Shown: positions 3,543 to 5,800 of the stretch, piece after piece
Layout: each line of letters opens with the position of its first letter
Position numbering within the stretch: the stretch's first letter is position 1
NCBI GenBank assembly: GCA_018065205.1
Contig: JAGHTR010000114.1
Location: forward strand, 1 to 5,800
Length of the DNA: 5,800 nucleotides
Direction: 5' to 3'
DNA from: Candidatus Colicola caccequi
GTDB lineage: Bacteria; Bacteroidota; Bacteroidia; Bacteroidales; Paludibacteraceae
Notes under the pieces: generated by a model
What the model was told of the DNA's origin: nothing
Database searches by the model: none
The model's input: the letters and a program-made list of their open reading frames with translations, nothing else
Translations under genes and position numbers: made by a program

Positions 3543-4229
3543 TTATCTTAGATAATAATCGATAGTTGATACGACGCGGATATGCTTAATCCAAGGCTGG
3601 TTATTGTCCGCTTCTACCGAGAACTGTCCCTGGCTGGCTTTACGAATAGAGCCCAAGGAGCATTGTGCATCGTCCGCAAATTTCTGAGCCACGGCGCGAG
3701 CGTTCTTAGTAGCTTCCTCAATCATCTGAGGTTTGAGTTCGGTCAAGCCATTGAATTGATAATCGGTATTCCAACTATACGAATTCAGGATAACGCCCTT
3801 AGCCAATAACTCGGCTTGGCATCCTTGGTTCTGCATCACCAGATTCACCTTATCCGTCGATACGATTAACGTGCGTGAGATCGTGTAGTGATACTCCGGA
3901 CGACGCTCATAATAACCACTCCAGTTATTTTCAATCTCAATATTACCCAAGGTAATCTCTTCGGCAGCGAAACCTTTCTGCGTAAAGAACTCACGAGCCG
4001 TTTGCTCTTGCGTTGCCAACTGTTGCGACAATGTAGTTAAGTCGTTTCCGTTGATAGCGAACTTAAGTGGCCATACCACATAATCCGCCTGCACGTCACG
4101 CGTAGAGAGTCCTTTAACTGTTACCGCACGGTCACGGTAAGCATTTTGATGAATACCTAAGTAAATAAACAAGCCCGCAAGGGCGACACCAATGGCCAAA
4201 ATAATGGCCGACATCGAATTTTTAATCAT
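3543..4229 (-). CDS. SIMPL (DUF541) domain protein with an N-terminal membrane anchor
   Basis: The 228-residue protein begins MIKNSMSAIILAIGVALAGLFIYLG, one uncleaved-looking hydrophobic helix (about residues 7-26) after a basic start. The bulk should therefore lie in the periplasm. The SIMPL domain fills the rest: RAVTVKGLSTRDVQADYVVWPLKF (about 34-57), a helical stretch with EQTAREFFTQKGFAAEEITLG, then RPEYHYTISRTLIVSTDKVN, and finally EEATKNARAVAQKFADDAQ before GSIRKASQGQFSV and the closing strand VVSTIDYYLR. VKG at the front and the alternation of EA-KNA-A-A-KFA with LG-I are typical of DUF541 proteins. Their molecular role is poorly defined; some relate to oxidative stress or outer-surface integrity. 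ATG at 4229 lies 14 nt after the phosphoesterase stop, which indicates cotranscription. Confidence 0.88.
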   Translation of the reverse strand: MIKNSMSAIILAIGVALAGLFIYLGIHQNAYRDRAVTVKGLSTRDVQADYVVWPLKFAINGNDLTTLSQQLATQEQTAREFFTQKGFAAEEITLGNIEIENNWSGYYERRPEYHYTISRTLIVSTDKVNLVMQNQGCQAELLAKGVILNSYSWNTDYQFNGLTELKPQMIEEATKNARAVAQKFADDAQCSLGSIRKASQGQFSVEADNNQPWIKHIRVVSTIDYYLR

Positions 4230-4243
4230 AATACTTTATTTTA

Positions 4244-5800
4244 TTATTGCAATACCTGTCCGGCAGCCGTATAGGTGCGTCCTTGCACATTAATCATCAG
4301 TTGATTATCACGAATGAACTTAATCACCGGTTTCAAAGTCTCTATATCCTCTATGTCGGACGGTTGAGATGCCTGCACATTGACGTCAGACAAAGTCGTG
4401 CACGAAGCGTCCGCCGTATGAACTTGCTCGTCATTGATGGTAACAAAGTTGAAATACAGACTGGCAAAGAACTGCTTGATATTCAGTCCTCCGGTAAACG
4501 AACTAATCGTTTGGTCATCCATCGCTAATAGCATGGGACCTAATTCGGGACCTAAGAAATTGAGGACGAAATTCTCGGTAGCCTGCAACATATTCTTATA
4601 TGCCGTACTATCTGCATAATACACATCTTCGTCTCCGCGACTGAAGTCCTGCAAAGCCTTTTGCAAGTCCTTACCCATGTTATCCCAAATAGTTTGACGC
4701 AACTCTGCCTCCGTGGGATTAGGAATATCCTTAGCCAAGATTGGACCTATAAACGGAATAGCTTCTATCTTAGTCCGAAAAGCAGCAATAGCAGCAGTAC
4801 CTTTTTGTGAAGCAGAGCGAATAGCCCCTTGTGCCAGCACGCTGTCACGGTCCATTTCCTTAGCATGGTACTTAGTTATCTCCCTGCTCGAAATAGTCAT
4901 GTCTCCGGTGGAGGTCTCTAAAACGCATGTGCGGATAGGCGACGCATAAGCGCACAATGAACCGGTAGATATATCGTATAAGTCGCCACTCTGTTTGGGC
5001 AAGTGAGCAATGCTATTGATATGCGTATGTCCGGTAAACACAGCATGGATATGTGCCTCTTCCAGTGCCTGATACACTTCGTCCAATGCAGGATAACCCT
5101 CTGTTTGATTGCCTACATGATTAGGGTCCAAGAGGGATTGGTCATCCACGTGATTCATAATCATGTGATGAGACATAAGAAGAAGGTTATTATGCCCGGA
5201 CTTAGTAGCCTCCTGCGCGCATTCCTTAATGAAAGTCAGCACACCCGATGTTAGGGCACCGGTATTGGTCTTATACACCGTCGAATTGACAGCAATCAAA
5301 GCAATATCATTGCTCAAATATGCCATATAACTCATGGAATCCGTACCTTCATCCAGCGTCTTAACAGCCTCGTTATAACCAAACTCACCATAGATAGACT
5401 CAAACTCCATATCGGTAATGGTCTCGGTAGGTTGCCCCTTACCGGATACATACGTTTTAGCCGAACTGTTATTAACATCATGGTTGCCGGGAATAACATA
5501 CACACTTATGCCATTAGCCTCTATCTCTGCCAGTTTAGTTGCCACATATAGGTGACTGGCTTTCTCGCCATTGTAACTCAGATCACCCGGAATAAGCACA
5601 TAATCCGGCTTGGAGGCCAAGATATAACTTACTGCCGAATCCAATAACTCAGCCGAGTGCTCACCTAACTTAACATCATTAAGCAACGGCGCCGTGTTTT
5701 GCGCATCAAACAAGGTGGTGTCCAATACATGCAAATCACTCATTACCATGATGCGCTTTTGCTCAGCATAGAGCATTGTCGTTAGTCCTAAGCAACACAG
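4244..5800 (-). CDS. Exported calcineurin-like metallophosphoesterase with C-terminal extension (5' end outside window)
   Basis: The frame stays open to the right edge, and the codons before the ATG at 5776 read LCCLGLTT, continuing as MLYAEQKR. This looks like the end of a signal peptide cut after YA, so the true start lies beyond 5800. Numbering from M5776, all metallophosphoesterase motifs are present: SDLH (D14, H16), GDLSYNGEK (D65), GNHD (N98, H99), MSHH (H203) and TGHTH (H250, H252). These residues bind two metal ions and hydrolyse phosphomono- or diesters; the substrate is unknown. Residues from about 300 to 460 form a mostly helical region with no family that I recognise. A polar linker then leads to a tail (486-510) with QLMINVQGRTYTAAGQVLQ. 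The protein is probably periplasmic or surface-exposed. It is the first visible gene of the unit with SIMPL and Dabb; the next start is 14 nt away. Confidence 0.9.
   Translation of the reverse strand: MCCLGLTTMLYAEQKRIMVMSDLHVLDTTLFDAQNTAPLLNDVKLGEHSAELLDSAVSYILASKPDYVLIPGDLSYNGEKASHLYVATKLAEIEANGISVYVIPGNHDVNNSSAKTYVSGKGQPTETITDMEFESIYGEFGYNEAVKTLDEGTDSMSYMAYLSNDIALIAVNSTVYKTNTGALTSGVLTFIKECAQEATKSGHNNLLLMSHHMIMNHVDDQSLLDPNHVGNQTEGYPALDEVYQALEEAHIHAVFTGHTHINSIAHLPKQSGDLYDISTGSLCAYASPIRTCVLETSTGDMTISSREITKYHAKEMDRDSVLAQGAIRSASQKGTAAIAAFRTKIEAIPFIGPILAKDIPNPTEAELRQTIWDNMGKDLQKALQDFSRGDEDVYYADSTAYKNMLQATENFVLNFLGPELGPMLLAMDDQTISSFTGGLNIKQFFASLYFNFVTINDEQVHTADASCTTLSDVNVQASQPSDIEDIETLKPVIKFIRDNQLMINVQGRTYTAAGQVLQ

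Noticed and set aside
3542..3556. Palindrome ATTATCT-T-AGATAAT at the SIMPL stop, as a terminator
   Set aside because: It is purely A/T-rich, overlaps the last codons and has no following T-tract on the minus strand, so it would be a very weak hairpin.

Overview
The window reads as chromosomal DNA of an anaerobic Bacteroidota, most likely a gut- or rumen-type Bacteroidales. Three things point there: two promoters of the Bacteroidetes form (TTTG, 20 bp, TAnnTTTG), A/T-rich start regions without Shine-Dalgarno sequences, and proteins that resemble Bacteroidales families. No rRNA, tRNA, CRISPR array, insertion sequence or phage gene is visible.

Layout from left to right: (1) 1-314, minus strand, the N-terminal third or so of a polysaccharide-type ABC-2 export permease with its own promoter. 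(2) 484-1919, minus strand, a compact oxygen and iron stress cluster transcribed rubredoxin -> ferritin -> superoxide dismutase, closed by a rho-independent terminator at 408-443. The rubredoxin is only 55 codons long and is easy to miss. (3) 1920-2246, an AT-rich divergent intergenic region with a clear plus-strand promoter. (4) 2247-3158, plus strand, a ten-helix EamA/DMT-family transporter. (5) 3155-5800, minus strand, a three-gene unit transcribed exported calcineurin-like phosphoesterase (5' end outside the window) -> SIMPL/DUF541 membrane-anchored protein -> Dabb-family small protein. Its last gene converges on the transporter gene, and the two stop codons overlap.

The cluster in (2) fits one purpose: detoxify superoxide, sequester iron, and supply a small electron carrier. 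The phosphoesterase and the SIMPL protein are both predicted to work outside the cytoplasm. Their substrates cannot be read from the sequence.

The most unusual content is non-coding. Three short-period repeat arrays each lie directly against a start codon: six TCAGTnn heptads before sodB, a two-level 32-bp/6-bp array before the transporter gene, and a 6/10-bp array before the Dabb gene. A pair of 15-nt palindromes in inverted orientation frames the sodB-permease junction. Protein oddities are a rubredoxin whose first metal knuckle is CxC instead of CxxC, and a ferritin with a CxCxC motif near its C terminus. I see no convincing new multi-gene system. The repeat-built leaders are the best candidates for something undescribed.
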